A DNA stretch of 64,000 nt. Origin: Pseudomonadota bacterium (GTDB lineage Bacteria > Pseudomonadota > Alphaproteobacteria > Sphingomonadales > Sphingomonadaceae). The notes below the pieces were generated by a model that was not told where the DNA came from, made no database searches, and saw only the letters and a list, made by a program, of their open reading frames with translations. Shown in pieces: positions 1 through 7,555 of the stretch; the first letter of the stretch is position 1, and every line of letters begins with the position of its first letter. A program made the translations under genes and the position numbers. The stretch is from assembly GCA_023418595.1 (NCBI GenBank), contig JAEZZI010000002.1:1-64000 (forward strand). The letters run 5' to 3'.

Positions 1-168
1 CTCCAGGCGCGCGACGACCTGCGACGCGGTCGGCTTGGACAGGCCGGAGAGCTCGCCGAGCTGCGACCGGGTGAGCGGCCCGTGGTCGAGCAGCAGCTCG
101 AGCGCGGCGCGGTCGTTCAGCGAGCGCAGGAGCGCCGGCGTGCCGGGCTGCCCGGGGGTGGCTCGCAT
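1..168 (-). CDS. ROK-family transcriptional regulator, N-terminal fragment (cut by window edge)
   Basis: The minus strand from the ATG at 168 stays open to base 1 and gives 56 residues with a MarR-like winged helix: DRAALELLLDHGPLTRSQLG, then LSGLSKPTASQVVARLE as recognition helix. This is the typical N-terminus of ROK-family sugar repressors; the sugar-binding/kinase-like domain lies outside the window. The protein and its upstream palindrome look actinobacterial rather than sphingomonad, and the DNA beyond about 250 belongs to an unrelated sphingomonad gene. Family assignment is fairly sure; foreign origin is inferred from composition and motif style. Confidence 0.7.
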   Translation of the reverse strand, partial: MRATPGQPGTPALLRSLNDRAALELLLDHGPLTRSQLGELSGLSKPTASQVVARLE

Positions 169-210
169 GCTGCGCTCCGATCGACGTCGACCTGCGGCGG
201 GTGCCGTGGC

Positions 211-239
211 AGGAAACTAACAGGAAAGTTTCCTAACAG
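211..239 (-). promoter_or_regulatory. Palindromic operator upstream of the ROK gene
   Basis: An odd palindrome AGGAAAGTTTCCT lies at 222-234, and the half-site AGGAAACTAAC at 211-221 is repeated as reverse complement in the right arm. The array sits about 45-70 bases upstream of the ROK start codon. Repeated half-sites in front of a ROK gene suggest an autoregulatory operator; the function is inferred. Confidence 0.5.
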
Positions 240-279
240 ACAAGACCCTGGGCGGTCGCGACGGGTGCGGGTGCGGCGG

Positions 280-576
280 GTGATCCCGCCCGATTTCGGC
301 CTGACCCCGCCCCAGACCGGTGCGACTCGCTCGACCGAAGGCACCGCGCAGACCCAGGCGCTCCAGGCCCTGTTCGGCGGCCCCGCCCCGCGCAGCGACG
401 CCGAACGCAACGCGCTGAACGCGGCTGGCCAGACGACGGCGGAACCCGGCGTACGATCGGCAGTCGGCGATCCGCAGACCAACGTCATCGACAAGGGTTC
501 GACCACGCGCGACATCATCGCAGCACCCCCCGGCGACGGTCAGGCGACGCGAGTGACCACCCCCGGCGGCGAATAA
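280..576 (+). CDS. DUF3035-family protein, C-terminal part only (5' end missing)
   Basis: The frame from 280 to the TAA at 574-576 encodes 98 residues beginning VIPPDFGLTPPQ and containing TQALQALFGG and DKGSTTRDIIAAP, which I recognise as the conserved C-terminal part of the DUF3035 lipoproteins of Sphingomonadales. Family members start with a lipoprotein signal peptide and a short linker before VIPPDF. Here the reading frame upstream turns into arginine-rich nonsense and then into the ROK promoter, so the N-terminus is gone. A strong terminator follows directly. Most likely a gene truncated by an assembly join or recombination at about 245-280. Confidence 0.65.
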   Translation: MIPPDFGLTPPQTGATRSTEGTAQTQALQALFGGPAPRSDAERNALNAAGQTTAEPGVRSAVGDPQTNVIDKGSTTRDIIAAPPGDGQATRVTTPGGE

Positions 577-601
577 GCCCACCGTTTTCGAGTATGAAAA
601 G

Positions 602-633
602 AGCCCGGAAGGACGATCCTTCCGGGCTTTTTT
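602..633 (+). terminator. Rho-independent terminator after the DUF3035 gene
   Basis: A perfect 12-bp stem (602-613 with 617-628, three-base loop CGA) is followed by a T run at 628-633. It lies 25 bases after the DUF3035 stop codon. Confidence 0.9.
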
Positions 634-657
634 GTCCGGTCTCTTTCCCCGCCGCGC

Positions 658-725
658 TCACCCCGAGATTGTCGAAGGGTGTTGAAACCCCAACCGGCTT
701 CGACGGGCTCAACCTGAGCGCGAGG
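658..725. repeat. Degenerate palindromic repeat (family A)
   Basis: Contains the arms ATTGTCGAAGGGTG and GGCTTCGACGGGCTCAACC, an imperfect copy of the TTGTCGAAGC / GCTTCGACAA repeat found repeatedly in this window. It sits between two convergent genes. Confidence 0.6.
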
Positions 726-737
726 GGTGTGGGCGAT

Positions 738-1505
738 TCAGAAACTGAACCCCACATAGCCGATCACGGTCGATCCGCGACCCAGCGACTGGGCGAAGCG
801 ACCGGCGTTGGAGATGTCGGTGTCGATATATTTCACGCCGCCGACGATCGGCCCGCCCGACCATTCGACGCCCGCCGACCAGTCCCAATAGACGTCGCTC
901 GCATCGATGTTGAGCAGCGCCAGCGATCCTTCGCTGCGGCCGACATGCGCGTTCAGCGTCAGCGGGGTGGTCGGGATGCCGACGCTGGCATCGGCATAGA
1001 GATAGAGGTTGTCGTCCTTGCCGCCGGTGAAATCAAGCCCGGCCTGACCACCCCAGGCATAGGCCGCGCCGAGCTTGGTGCTGACCGGCCCGATCGAATA
1101 GGTGAGCGCGGCATAGGGTTCGAAGAAATCGGTGTTCACGCCAGTCGCGGCGTCCGGATAGAGATAATAGAGCAGCCCGACGTCGAAGCCGACGCCGCTG
1201 GCGGTTTCGGTCGAAAATCCGCCGAAGATGTTGGTTTCCGCCTCACCATAGCCGGGCAGCGAATTGGTGCTGATCGACGACGCCCAGCCGCCGACATAAA
1301 AACCCGATTCATGGGCGACGGTAATCCCGGCCTGCGCGGCGGGGCCTTCGTCGGACTGGGTGATGCCGCGGAAGCGATAGTCGGAGGTCAGCGTGATCGT
1401 GCTGCTGACGGACACCGGCGGCGGAATGTCGGTGTCCTGCGCGAAGGCGGGGGTGGCGGTGGCGGCAAGCGCCAGCGCGCTGAGGCTTAGGGTAGAGAAA
1501 CGCAT
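738..1505 (-). CDS. TorF-like putative outer-membrane porin
   Basis: 255 residues. A signal peptide is clear (LSLSALALAATATPAFAQ, cleavage after AFA-Q), and the ATG at 1505 is chosen because AAAGGATCC lies just upstream and the leader starts there. The mature part begins SVSSTITLTSDYRFRGITQS, the hallmark of the TorF/CHP02001 family, followed by alternating beta-strand segments and a terminal GYVGFSF with aromatic last residue, as in outer-membrane beta-barrels. The substrate is unknown. Monocistronic, between a terminator/repeat and ridA. Confidence 0.8.
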   Translation of the reverse strand: MRFSTLSLSALALAATATPAFAQDTDIPPPVSVSSTITLTSDYRFRGITQSDEGPAAQAGITVAHESGFYVGGWASSISTNSLPGYGEAETNIFGGFSTETASGVGFDVGLLYYLYPDAATGVNTDFFEPYAALTYSIGPVSTKLGAAYAWGGQAGLDFTGGKDDNLYLYADASVGIPTTPLTLNAHVGRSEGSLALLNIDASDVYWDWSAGVEWSGGPIVGGVKYIDTDISNAGRFAQSLGRGSTVIGYVGFSF

Positions 1506-1710
1506 CGGGATCCTTTCGCGAAAGATGAAGCGACGATTCCCTCCTGTCGCGACGGCTCGCGCGTCTGCCCGCCATCCGGCGTCGCGCGCGATGTCAGCCG
1601 CACTTACAAGATTGCCGAATTTCGGCGCATCGCACAATAAGATTTCGCTGCACCTGCGAAGAATTATGACCCTTATGTTGCGTCGCCGCCACATAAGGGC
1701 TCGCGAAGGG

Positions 1711-2172
1711 TCAGGCGATTTCGACGATCGCGTCGACTTCGACCGCCGCGCCCAGCGGCAGCACGGGCACGCCGACCGCGCTGCGCGCATGACGACCCGC
1801 ATCGCCGAACAGATGCTGCATCATTTCCGATGCGCCGTTGGCGACCTTGGGCTGGTCGGTGAAGTTGCCATGCGAATTGACGAACACGCCCAGCTTCACG
1901 ATCCGCTTGACGCGGCCGAGGTCGCCTAGCGCCTCTTCGATCTGCGCGACCAGCATCAGCGCGCAACGCTCGGCGGCGCGCACGCCGTAATCAAGATCAC
2001 GGTTCTCGCCCAGCCGCCCGGTCATCAACTCGCCATCCTCGAACGGCAATTGCCCGGAGATATGCAGCAGCCCGCCCGCTTCGACGGCGGGGACATAGGC
2101 GGCGACGGGGGCCGCAGCCTGAGGCAGGGTCAGGCCGCGTTCGGCGAGTTTTGCTTTGATCTGATCGGTCAT
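1711..2172 (-). CDS. RidA/YjgF family enamine/imine deaminase
   Basis: 153 residues. The sequence has the RidA-type core (GLLHISGQLPF, SVxxRAAERCALMLVAQIEEALGDLGRVKRIV, NSHGNFTDQPKVANGASEMM, ARSAVGVPVLPLGAAVEVDA) and belongs to the longer group with an N-terminal TDQIKAKLAERGLTLP extension. RidA proteins hydrolyse reactive enamine/imine intermediates in the cytoplasm. The arginine preceding SAVGVPVLP corresponds to the conserved substrate-carboxylate arginine. It follows the HAD and DUF3572 genes on the same strand with a ~40-base gap, probably one transcript. Confidence 0.88.
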   Translation of the reverse strand: MTDQIKAKLAERGLTLPQAAAPVAAYVPAVEAGGLLHISGQLPFEDGELMTGRLGENRDLDYGVRAAERCALMLVAQIEEALGDLGRVKRIVKLGVFVNSHGNFTDQPKVANGASEMMQHLFGDAGRHARSAVGVPVLPLGAAVEVDAIVEIA

Positions 2173-2213
2173 GGGGATTGCTCCAACACGGGGGAGGGGG
2201 CGGGGTCAAGGGG

Positions 2214-2837
2214 TCAGGCGGCGGGAACTGCCTCATCGAACCGCGCCGCGATCCACGTCTCCGCCTCGCGCCAATCGTCGATCCGCGCGTGCGCGGCGGG
2301 TGCTGGCGGAATATGCCGTGCGAGATCCGGCTCGCTCACCATATGCAGCCGGTGGACGCCCGGCGCGTGGCGCGCGACCGAATCGTGGTGGACCGCCAGA
2401 TCGTCGACGAACACCGTCACCGGCGCGCCATGTTCGGCGACCAGCTTTGCCACCGGCCCGCCTTTTCCGCCCTGATTGCACTCGACGCGGTGGACGATGC
2501 CGTGCGCAGTCAGCTGCGCGATCCGCGCATCGCGGCAGTGATCCTTCAAATTGGTCAGGATGACGATGTCGGCCCGCTCGCCCAGCGTCGCCAGCGCCTC
2601 GCGCGCGTGCGGCACCAGGGTCTGGCGTGTCATTTCATGCGGGAAGAACCCGTCGAGCAATTCCCACATCTCCTCGCGCGCCAGCTCGGGCGTGCCGGTG
2701 CGCCGCCGCATCGACGTCGTGAAGTCGCCGCCGCTCAGGTCGAAATCGATGTCGTGCGCCTCGTCCAGCCAGCTTCCGAAATGGCGGACCATGTGCAGCA
2801 GCACTTCGTCGCAGTCGCAGATCAGCAGGGGTTTCAC
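2214..2837 (-). CDS. HAD-superfamily hydrolase
   Basis: 207 residues from a GTG start at 2837. HAD motif I is visible at the N-terminus (LLICDCDEVL, nucleophile Asp and +2 Asp), motif II in VILTNLKD, and motif IV in VTVFVDDLAVHHDS. Probably a cytoplasmic phosphatase; the substrate cannot be told. The GTG overlaps the stop codon of the upstream DUF3572 gene (GTGA), so the two are translationally coupled. The open frame extends further upstream into the DUF3572 gene as arginine-rich nonsense, which argues for this start. Confidence 0.75.
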   Translation of the reverse strand: MKPLLICDCDEVLLHMVRHFGSWLDEAHDIDFDLSGGDFTTSMRRRTGTPELAREEMWELLDGFFPHEMTRQTLVPHAREALATLGERADIVILTNLKDHCRDARIAQLTAHGIVHRVECNQGGKGGPVAKLVAEHGAPVTVFVDDLAVHHDSVARHAPGVHRLHMVSEPDLARHIPPAPAAHARIDDWREAETWIAARFDEAVPAA

Positions 2838-3109
2838 GCAGGCTCCAGTCGCTGGCGCGCCGTGACCAGCGCCATCGGCGGATGCCCGATCGCGTCGGCA
2901 CAGGCAACCAGATCGGCCTCGTGCGCTTCGAGAAACGCGAGCGTCGCGGCCAATAATGAGGGCTCGGTTGCCCGCGCGCGAAGTTCGTCCGCGTCGAGCC
3001 CGGTCAGCGCGAGCAATCGTCCGGCGCGCGCATCGTCGGACAGGGTCCACGCCAGTGCGTGCAATGCGACCGCCGCCGCATCCATATCGTCAAGATTCCG
3101 TATCTTCAT
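2834..3109 (-). CDS. DUF3572 family protein
   Basis: 91 residues from the ATG at 3109 (a GTG at 3121 is also possible). The pattern AALHALAWTLSDDARAGRLLALTGLDADELRARA, then a LEAHEADLVACADA segment, is that of DUF3572, a small alpha-helical alphaproteobacterial protein of unknown function that often sits near divK. Its stop overlaps the start of the HAD gene. Divergent from divK. Confidence 0.75.
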   Translation of the reverse strand: MKIRNLDDMDAAAVALHALAWTLSDDARAGRLLALTGLDADELRARATEPSLLAATLAFLEAHEADLVACADAIGHPPMALVTARQRLEPA

Positions 3110-3207
3110 CTCGTCGTGCACCTGGTGCGCTTGGTCCTACTGGCGCAACCTTGCGGGGTCCGCTATGTCGAGTCGGGGGTAGTTGCGTTTTGGGGGTCGA
3201 TCACATC

Positions 3208-3567
3208 GTGGGCAAGGTGCTCGTTGTCGAGGACAACGAACTCAATCTCAAGCTGTTCAGCGATTTGCTGCGAGTCCACGGGTTCGCGGTCGAGCCGGTG
3301 CGTGACGGTCGCGAAGCGGTAAGCCGTGCGCGCGTGTTCGAACCGGACCTCGTCATTACCGATATTCAGCTGCCGCATCTGTCGGGCACCGATCTGATCC
3401 GCGCGCTGCGCGCCGATGCCAAGCTGAAGCCCGTGCCGGTGATGGCGGTCACTGCCTATGCCGGTCGCGAGGATGAGGAACGCGTCCGCGCGGCGGGGGC
3501 CAACGCCTATGTCACCAAACCGATTTCGCTCGCGCGCTTCATCGACGAGGTTCGCGCGTTGATGTGA
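3208..3567 (+). CDS. divK: Single-domain response regulator, DivK type
   Basis: 119 residues from a GTG start at 3208, with a GGGGG ribosome-binding stretch at 3192-3196. The whole protein is one receiver domain: VLVVEDNELN (acidic pair), LVITDIQLPHLSG (phospho-acceptor Asp), VMAVTAYAG (switch Thr) and YVTKPISLARF (conserved Lys). There is no output domain, and the sequence matches the DivK group that transmits the DivJ/PleC cell-cycle signal to DivL in alphaproteobacteria. Divergent neighbour of DUF3572, a common arrangement. Confidence 0.88.
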   Translation: MGKVLVVEDNELNLKLFSDLLRVHGFAVEPVRDGREAVSRARVFEPDLVITDIQLPHLSGTDLIRALRADAKLKPVPVMAVTAYAGREDEERVRAAGANAYVTKPISLARFIDEVRALM

Positions 3568-3638
3568 TTCGCGTGGGCGCGGGACCGGTTTTGGCCCGAC
3601 ATCGGTGGTGCATCCGACCAATGTCTAAGACGCCTCGT

Positions 3639-3780
3639 ACTCCCGCATGCGCGGGAGTGCGGACGGAGCATTCTCGGCTTTGTCTGGCGCGCTCACTCAT
3701 CGCACTCAGGCTGAGCCTGTCGAAGCCGGTTTGAGCGTGCGGGGCAACCAAAGGCTTCGACAAACTCAGCCTGAGCGCGG
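3639..3780. repeat. Two palindromic repeats between divK and rpmG
   Basis: A 20-base palindrome, ACTCCCGC-ATGC-GCGGGAGT, lies at 3639-3658. A longer family A element at 3701-3780 has arms CTGAGCCTGTCGAAGCC and GGCTTCGACAAACTCAG. These fill most of the 363-base gap; no gene is seen in it. Confidence 0.75.
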
Positions 3781-3837
3781 TTGAAGTGTGCCGGTTGGCC
3801 AGTCGATCGAGCGATCGCATATCCCGCAAACGCGAAT

Positions 3838-3880
3838 CGGCCCGCCGCCGCACCGGAGGACCGGTGGGGCAGGCGGGCCG
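3838..3880 (-). terminator. Nested hairpin downstream of rpmG, possible terminator
   Basis: Outer arms CGGCCCGCC (3838-3846) and GGCGGGCCG (3872-3880) enclose an inner CACCGG/CCGGTG stem (3851-3866). It lies 50 bases after the rpmG stop on the same strand but has no T run, so termination is only suggested. Confidence 0.35.
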
Positions 3881-3930
3881 CATCAGAAACAGCAAACCGG
3901 CGAGCAGCCTCAGGCTGCCCGAAACCAGGG

Positions 3931-4098
3931 TTACTTAATCTTCGCTTCCTTGAAATCGACATGCTTGCGCACGACGGGGTCATATTTGCGGAACAACAGC
4001 TTTTCGGTCTGAGTGCGCGGATTCTTCTTGGTGACGTAGAAGAAGCCGGTATCGGCCGAGCTGACGAGCTTGATCTTGACGGTGGTCGGCTTGGCCAT
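3931..4098 (-). CDS. rpmG: 50S ribosomal protein L33
   Basis: 55 residues from the ATG at 4098 (MAKPTTVKIKLVSSADTG...), the usual length and start for bacterial L33. It contains FFYVTKKNPRTQTEKL and ends RKHVDFKEAKIK. The zinc-binding cysteine pairs of C+ L33 paralogues are absent; this is the normal Cys-free alphaproteobacterial form. L33 binds 23S rRNA near the E site of the large subunit. Single gene facing the repeat-filled gap. Confidence 0.96.
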   Translation of the reverse strand: MAKPTTVKIKLVSSADTGFFYVTKKNPRTQTEKLLFRKYDPVVRKHVDFKEAKIK

Positions 4099-4301
4099 GA
4101 CCCTGAAACCCTTGAAACTGTGAAAAACGGCAAAGAGCGGCACGCGCTTGACCGCGGCCGCCCAACAGATGCGAGCGGATGCGATATCGCGCCCGCAAAG
4201 TCAAGTCGCGCGCGCAAATACGCAGTGCTTCATCCTTCGTTTACCATGTGGGCGCAAGATCGTGCTCGCCCGCAATCTCACGGACTTTGGGGGGTGAGCA
4301 T

Positions 4302-4622
4302 ATGGCCGCCAGAGCAGTCGAACCGGCGATCGTCGCCGAACTATCCGCCCGCATCGACCTGATCGATGCCCGCGCCGATCACAGCCGACCGAATGATCTG
4401 GCGTGCGAACTCGAATCGATTCGCAAGCTCGCGCACGCCAACGGCATCCAGCCCGCGGTTACCGTCATCCACGCGATCGATTCGGCGCTGGCGCGGGGTG
4501 AACACCGCGCGATGATCCATGGCTGGCTGTCGATCCTGCGCGATGCGGTCGGGTGCGACCGACGCGATGCCGATGCCGATGCGGCCTTCGCCGCTGCCTG
4601 CATCGTCCGCTACGGCGGCTGA
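4302..4622 (+). CDS. Conserved hypothetical protein, helical
   Basis: 106 residues. The ATG at 4302 is chosen because GGGGGGTGAG lies just upstream. The protein is mostly alpha-helical (VAELSARIDLIDARADHS, LACELESIRKLAHANG, AVTVIHAIDSALARGEHRAM) with no signal peptide or membrane segment. I recall similar short proteins in Sphingomonas but no function. The next gene starts 12 bases downstream, so the two are probably cotranscribed. Confidence 0.65.
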   Translation: MAARAVEPAIVAELSARIDLIDARADHSRPNDLACELESIRKLAHANGIQPAVTVIHAIDSALARGEHRAMIHGWLSILRDAVGCDRRDADADAAFAAACIVRYGG

Positions 4623-4634
4623 TCCACCAACCCG

Positions 4635-5201
4635 ATGGACGCATTCCTTCCGGTTCTGGTCGCGGCTGCGTTCGCCCAATTTTCCGACCGCGCACCGATG
4701 CTGGTAGCGGTGCTGTCGGACCGCTACGCCGCGCCGCGCCGGGTGCTGCTCGCCTTTGCCGCCGCGCATCTGATCGGCTTTTCGCTCGCCGCTGGCGCCG
4801 GGCTCATCATGGCGAACGTCATGACGCCCGAGGCGCGCCGCCTGATTCTGGGCCTCGCCTTCCTGTTCGGCGCGTTCGGCATGGCGTGGCGTCAGGGAAA
4901 ACTCGACCGGCTGGAAGGCTGGCGGATCGGTTCGGTGGCCACCGCCTTTCTCGGCGCGTTCATCCTCGCTTTTGGTGACCGCACCCAATTTCTGGCGCTC
5001 GGCTTTTCCGCTTGGAGCGCCAGTCCGCTGCTGCCCGCGCTCGGCGCGACGCTCGGCGCGATGATCCCGACCGTCGTCGCCGTTGCGATGGGGGAGGCCG
5101 CATGGTCGCGCCTGCCGCACCGCTGGATCCGCTATCCCACCGCCGCGATCTTTGCGCTGGTCGGCGTACTGCTCGCACTTTCGGCTTGGGGCCTGATCTA
5201 G
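4635..5201 (+). CDS. TMEM165/GDT1 (UPF0016) family membrane protein, divergent
   Basis: 188 residues with about six membrane helices in two related halves, the architecture of the GDT1 Mn2+/Ca2+ transporters. The family signature E-x-G-D-(K/R)-(T/S) should occur once per half. Here the first half reads AQFSDRAPM (Glu, Gly and Thr lost) and the second LAFGDRTQF (GDRT kept, Glu replaced by Ala). The fold assignment rests on overall pattern, length and the second motif. Both metal-coordinating glutamates are missing, so cation transport cannot be assumed. Confidence 0.65.
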   Translation: MDAFLPVLVAAAFAQFSDRAPMLVAVLSDRYAAPRRVLLAFAAAHLIGFSLAAGAGLIMANVMTPEARRLILGLAFLFGAFGMAWRQGKLDRLEGWRIGSVATAFLGAFILAFGDRTQFLALGFSAWSASPLLPALGATLGAMIPTVVAVAMGEAAWSRLPHRWIRYPTAAIFALVGVLLALSAWGLI

Positions 5202-5299
5202 CGGATCGATCACCGCAACCGGCGAATCTTGTCAGCGCGACACGGAGCCAATCGTCTGCATCCTCGTTTCATGTCCGAACCAAATCATTGGAGGGCATC

Positions 5300-5791
5300 A
5301 TGACCAACGCCGCACTCGACACCCCGACCGACCTGAAGACCAACGCGACCAAGACGGTGGCGCAGGCGCTGAACGGCATCCTTGCCGACAGTTACGCGCT
5401 GTACCTGAAGACCAAGAATTTCCACTGGCACGTCTCCGGCCCGCATTTCCGCGACTACCACCTGATGCTCGACGATCAGGCGACGCAGATACTGGGCACC
5501 ACCGACGCGATTGCAGAGCGGGTTCGAAAGACCGGCAACACGACGCTGCGGTCGATCGGCGACATTGCGCGTCACCAGACGATCGAGGACAACGACAAGG
5601 AATTCGTGAAGCCTGAAGATATGCTCGCCGAACTGCGCGAGGATAATCTGAAGCTCGTCGAACTGCTGCGCGAGGCCAAGGACATCGTCGACGAGGCTAG
5701 GGACAATGCGACCAGCGGCATCCTCGACGACTGGACCGACCAGGCCGAGGAGCGTGCGTGGTTCCTGTTCGAGGCCAGCCGCAAGGGTTAG
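5300..5791 (+). CDS. dps: Dps-family DNA-binding ferritin-like protein
   Basis: 163 residues from the ATG at 5300, behind GGAGGG. It shows the Dps ferroxidase signature KNFHWHVSGPHFRDYHLMLDD: the conserved His, then Asp and later Glu ligands shared between subunits, followed by TDAIAERVRKTG. Dps dodecamers oxidise and store iron with hydrogen peroxide and protect DNA in stationary phase. The N-terminus (TNAALDTPTDLKTNATK) has few lysines. Monocistronic; followed by a palindromic repeat. Confidence 0.92.
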   Translation: MTNAALDTPTDLKTNATKTVAQALNGILADSYALYLKTKNFHWHVSGPHFRDYHLMLDDQATQILGTTDAIAERVRKTGNTTLRSIGDIARHQTIEDNDKEFVKPEDMLAELREDNLKLVELLREAKDIVDEARDNATSGILDDWTDQAEERAWFLFEASRKG

Positions 5792-5814
5792 GATTGAACA
5801 GTTCTATCTCAACA

Positions 5815-5930
5815 CCGTTCGTGCTGAGCTTGTCGACCCGAAGGGCGGCGTAGCCAACCACTTTCGTTTCTTCGTGCCAAGAAGGACAGTGCTTCGATAC
5901 GCGCCTGCGGCGTCACTCAGCACGAACGGT
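5815..5930. repeat. Palindromic repeat between dps and pepA-like gene (family A, degenerate)
   Basis: Outer arms ACCGTTCGTGCTGAG (from 5815) and CTCAGCACGAACGGT (to 5930) are perfect inverted repeats; the interior carries CTTGTCGA and AGGACAGTGCTTCGAT. It fills the gap between two convergent genes and may double as their terminator. Confidence 0.8.
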
Positions 5931-5940
5931 TTGGGTTGGC

Positions 5941-7458
5941 CTATTTGCCGGTCACCGGCTGGAAATTGCGTACGAAGCTCTCCAGCAGCCGCACGCCGAA
6001 CGCATCGACGCCCGTCGGTGTCAGCGGGCCCGTGATCCCGAACTGCATCCCGGCAATATCAATATGCGCGAACGGCGTCTCCGGCGTCACAAACGCGCCG
6101 ATGAACGCCGCGCCATAGCCTGCACCCGGCGCGCCTTCGCCCGAATTGGAGTAATCGGCGAACTCGCCGCGGATGCTGCGATTGTAGCGATCGGCCAGCG
6201 GCAGCCGCCACACCTTCTCGCCCGTCGCCTCGCCCGCGCGCTGCAACTGGTCGGCCAGCCCGTCCTGCCGCGCGAACAAGGCACCGTAATCGGTGCCGAG
6301 CGCGGTAACTTTCGCCCCTGTCAGCGTCGCGATATCGACGATGGCGGCGGGTTTGAACTTGGACTCCGCGTAAGCGACCGCATCGGCCAGCACCATGCGC
6401 CCTTCGGCATCGGTGTTCAGCACCTCGATCGTCTTGCCGTTCATCGCGCGGACGATATCGCCGGGACGCGTCGCGGCGTCGCCGGGCATGTTTTCCGCAA
6501 GCGCGGCGATCGCGACGACGTTGACCGGCGCGCCCGATTTGGCGAGGGCATGGATGGTCCCGACGACCGCAGCTGCGCCCGCCATGTCGCCCTTCATCCG
6601 CCACATGCCCGATGACGGCTTAATCGAAATGCCGCCGGTGTCGAAGGTGATGCCCTTGCCCGCCAGCACCACCGGCTGCGCGTTCGACCCGCGATAATGG
6701 ATGACGAGCATCCGCGGCGGGCGAGCCGAACCCTTGCCCACCGACAGGATCGCGCCCATTCCCATCCGCTCCATCTCAGCCTCGTCGAGCACTTCGATGG
6801 TGACGCCGCGCGTGCCCGCCAGCGCCTTGAGCGTGCGATCGACGAAGCTCTCGGGATAGATGACGTTGGCGGGCTCGGAAATCAGGTCGCGGGCCAGCGC
6901 CACCCCGTCGGCCAGCGCCGCGTTGCGCCGGTCCCAGTTCGCGCCTCCCGTGCCGATCACGGTAATCGGCGCTGGCGCGGCTGCCTTGGCATCTTTCGCC
7001 TTGTAAGTGTCGAACGCATAGCCGCCCAGACGCGCGCCCAGGCCCAGTTCGGCGGCGGCGCCTTCGGGCAGGCCACCCGCGGCGATCGCCACCGGCCCGG
7101 TCGCACCCATGGTCTCGCGCGCGGCGACCGCGCCCAGTTCGTGCAGGTCGGTCGCGGCAAGTGTATCGCTGCCCATGCCGATCACCACCACCGAACGGTA
7201 GCCCCCGGCCGCCGCGACGGTCGCGGTCGATCCCTTACCGAAATCGAATTCCTGCGCGGCCAGCGCACGGGCGACCGCATCGCGAGCGGCCTCGTCGAGG
7301 CCGGGCGCGCGCGTCGCGATCTCGGCAGCGTTCGATAGCGGAAGCACCAGCGTACCCGATGTCGGCGCGGTGGCGGCAAAGTCCACCATGCGCTGGGCAT
7401 AAGCGGGTCCGGCGGCAAGCATTGCCAGCGCGACAAGCGGAAGCGCGAACGGTTTCAT
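5941..7458 (-). CDS. Exported leucyl aminopeptidase, M17 (PepA) family
   Basis: 505 residues. The ATG at 7458 precedes a signal peptide (LPLVALAMLAAGPAYAQ), so unlike cytoplasmic PepA this enzyme is probably periplasmic. The M17 catalytic domain is complete: AGKGITFDTGG (Lys268, Asp273), MKGDMAGA (Asp291) and the signature NTDAEGRMVL (Asp350, Glu352, Arg354), which together bind two metal ions and the bicarbonate. It removes N-terminal amino acids from peptides. Convergent with dps, divergent from the SDR gene. Confidence 0.9.
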   Translation of the reverse strand: MKPFALPLVALAMLAAGPAYAQRMVDFAATAPTSGTLVLPLSNAAEIATRAPGLDEAARDAVARALAAQEFDFGKGSTATVAAAGGYRSVVVIGMGSDTLAATDLHELGAVAARETMGATGPVAIAAGGLPEGAAAELGLGARLGGYAFDTYKAKDAKAAAPAPITVIGTGGANWDRRNAALADGVALARDLISEPANVIYPESFVDRTLKALAGTRGVTIEVLDEAEMERMGMGAILSVGKGSARPPRMLVIHYRGSNAQPVVLAGKGITFDTGGISIKPSSGMWRMKGDMAGAAAVVGTIHALAKSGAPVNVVAIAALAENMPGDAATRPGDIVRAMNGKTIEVLNTDAEGRMVLADAVAYAESKFKPAAIVDIATLTGAKVTALGTDYGALFARQDGLADQLQRAGEATGEKVWRLPLADRYNRSIRGEFADYSNSGEGAPGAGYGAAFIGAFVTPETPFAHIDIAGMQFGITGPLTPTGVDAFGVRLLESFVRNFQPVTGK

Positions 7459-7555
7459 GTGACAATATCCCCTCGAACATGGTTGCCCCCTTCTTGGCGA
7501 AGCGCTTCCGTGCGAACAAGGGCGTAAGTGACGCGATCGAAGGGACGGGCGAGCG

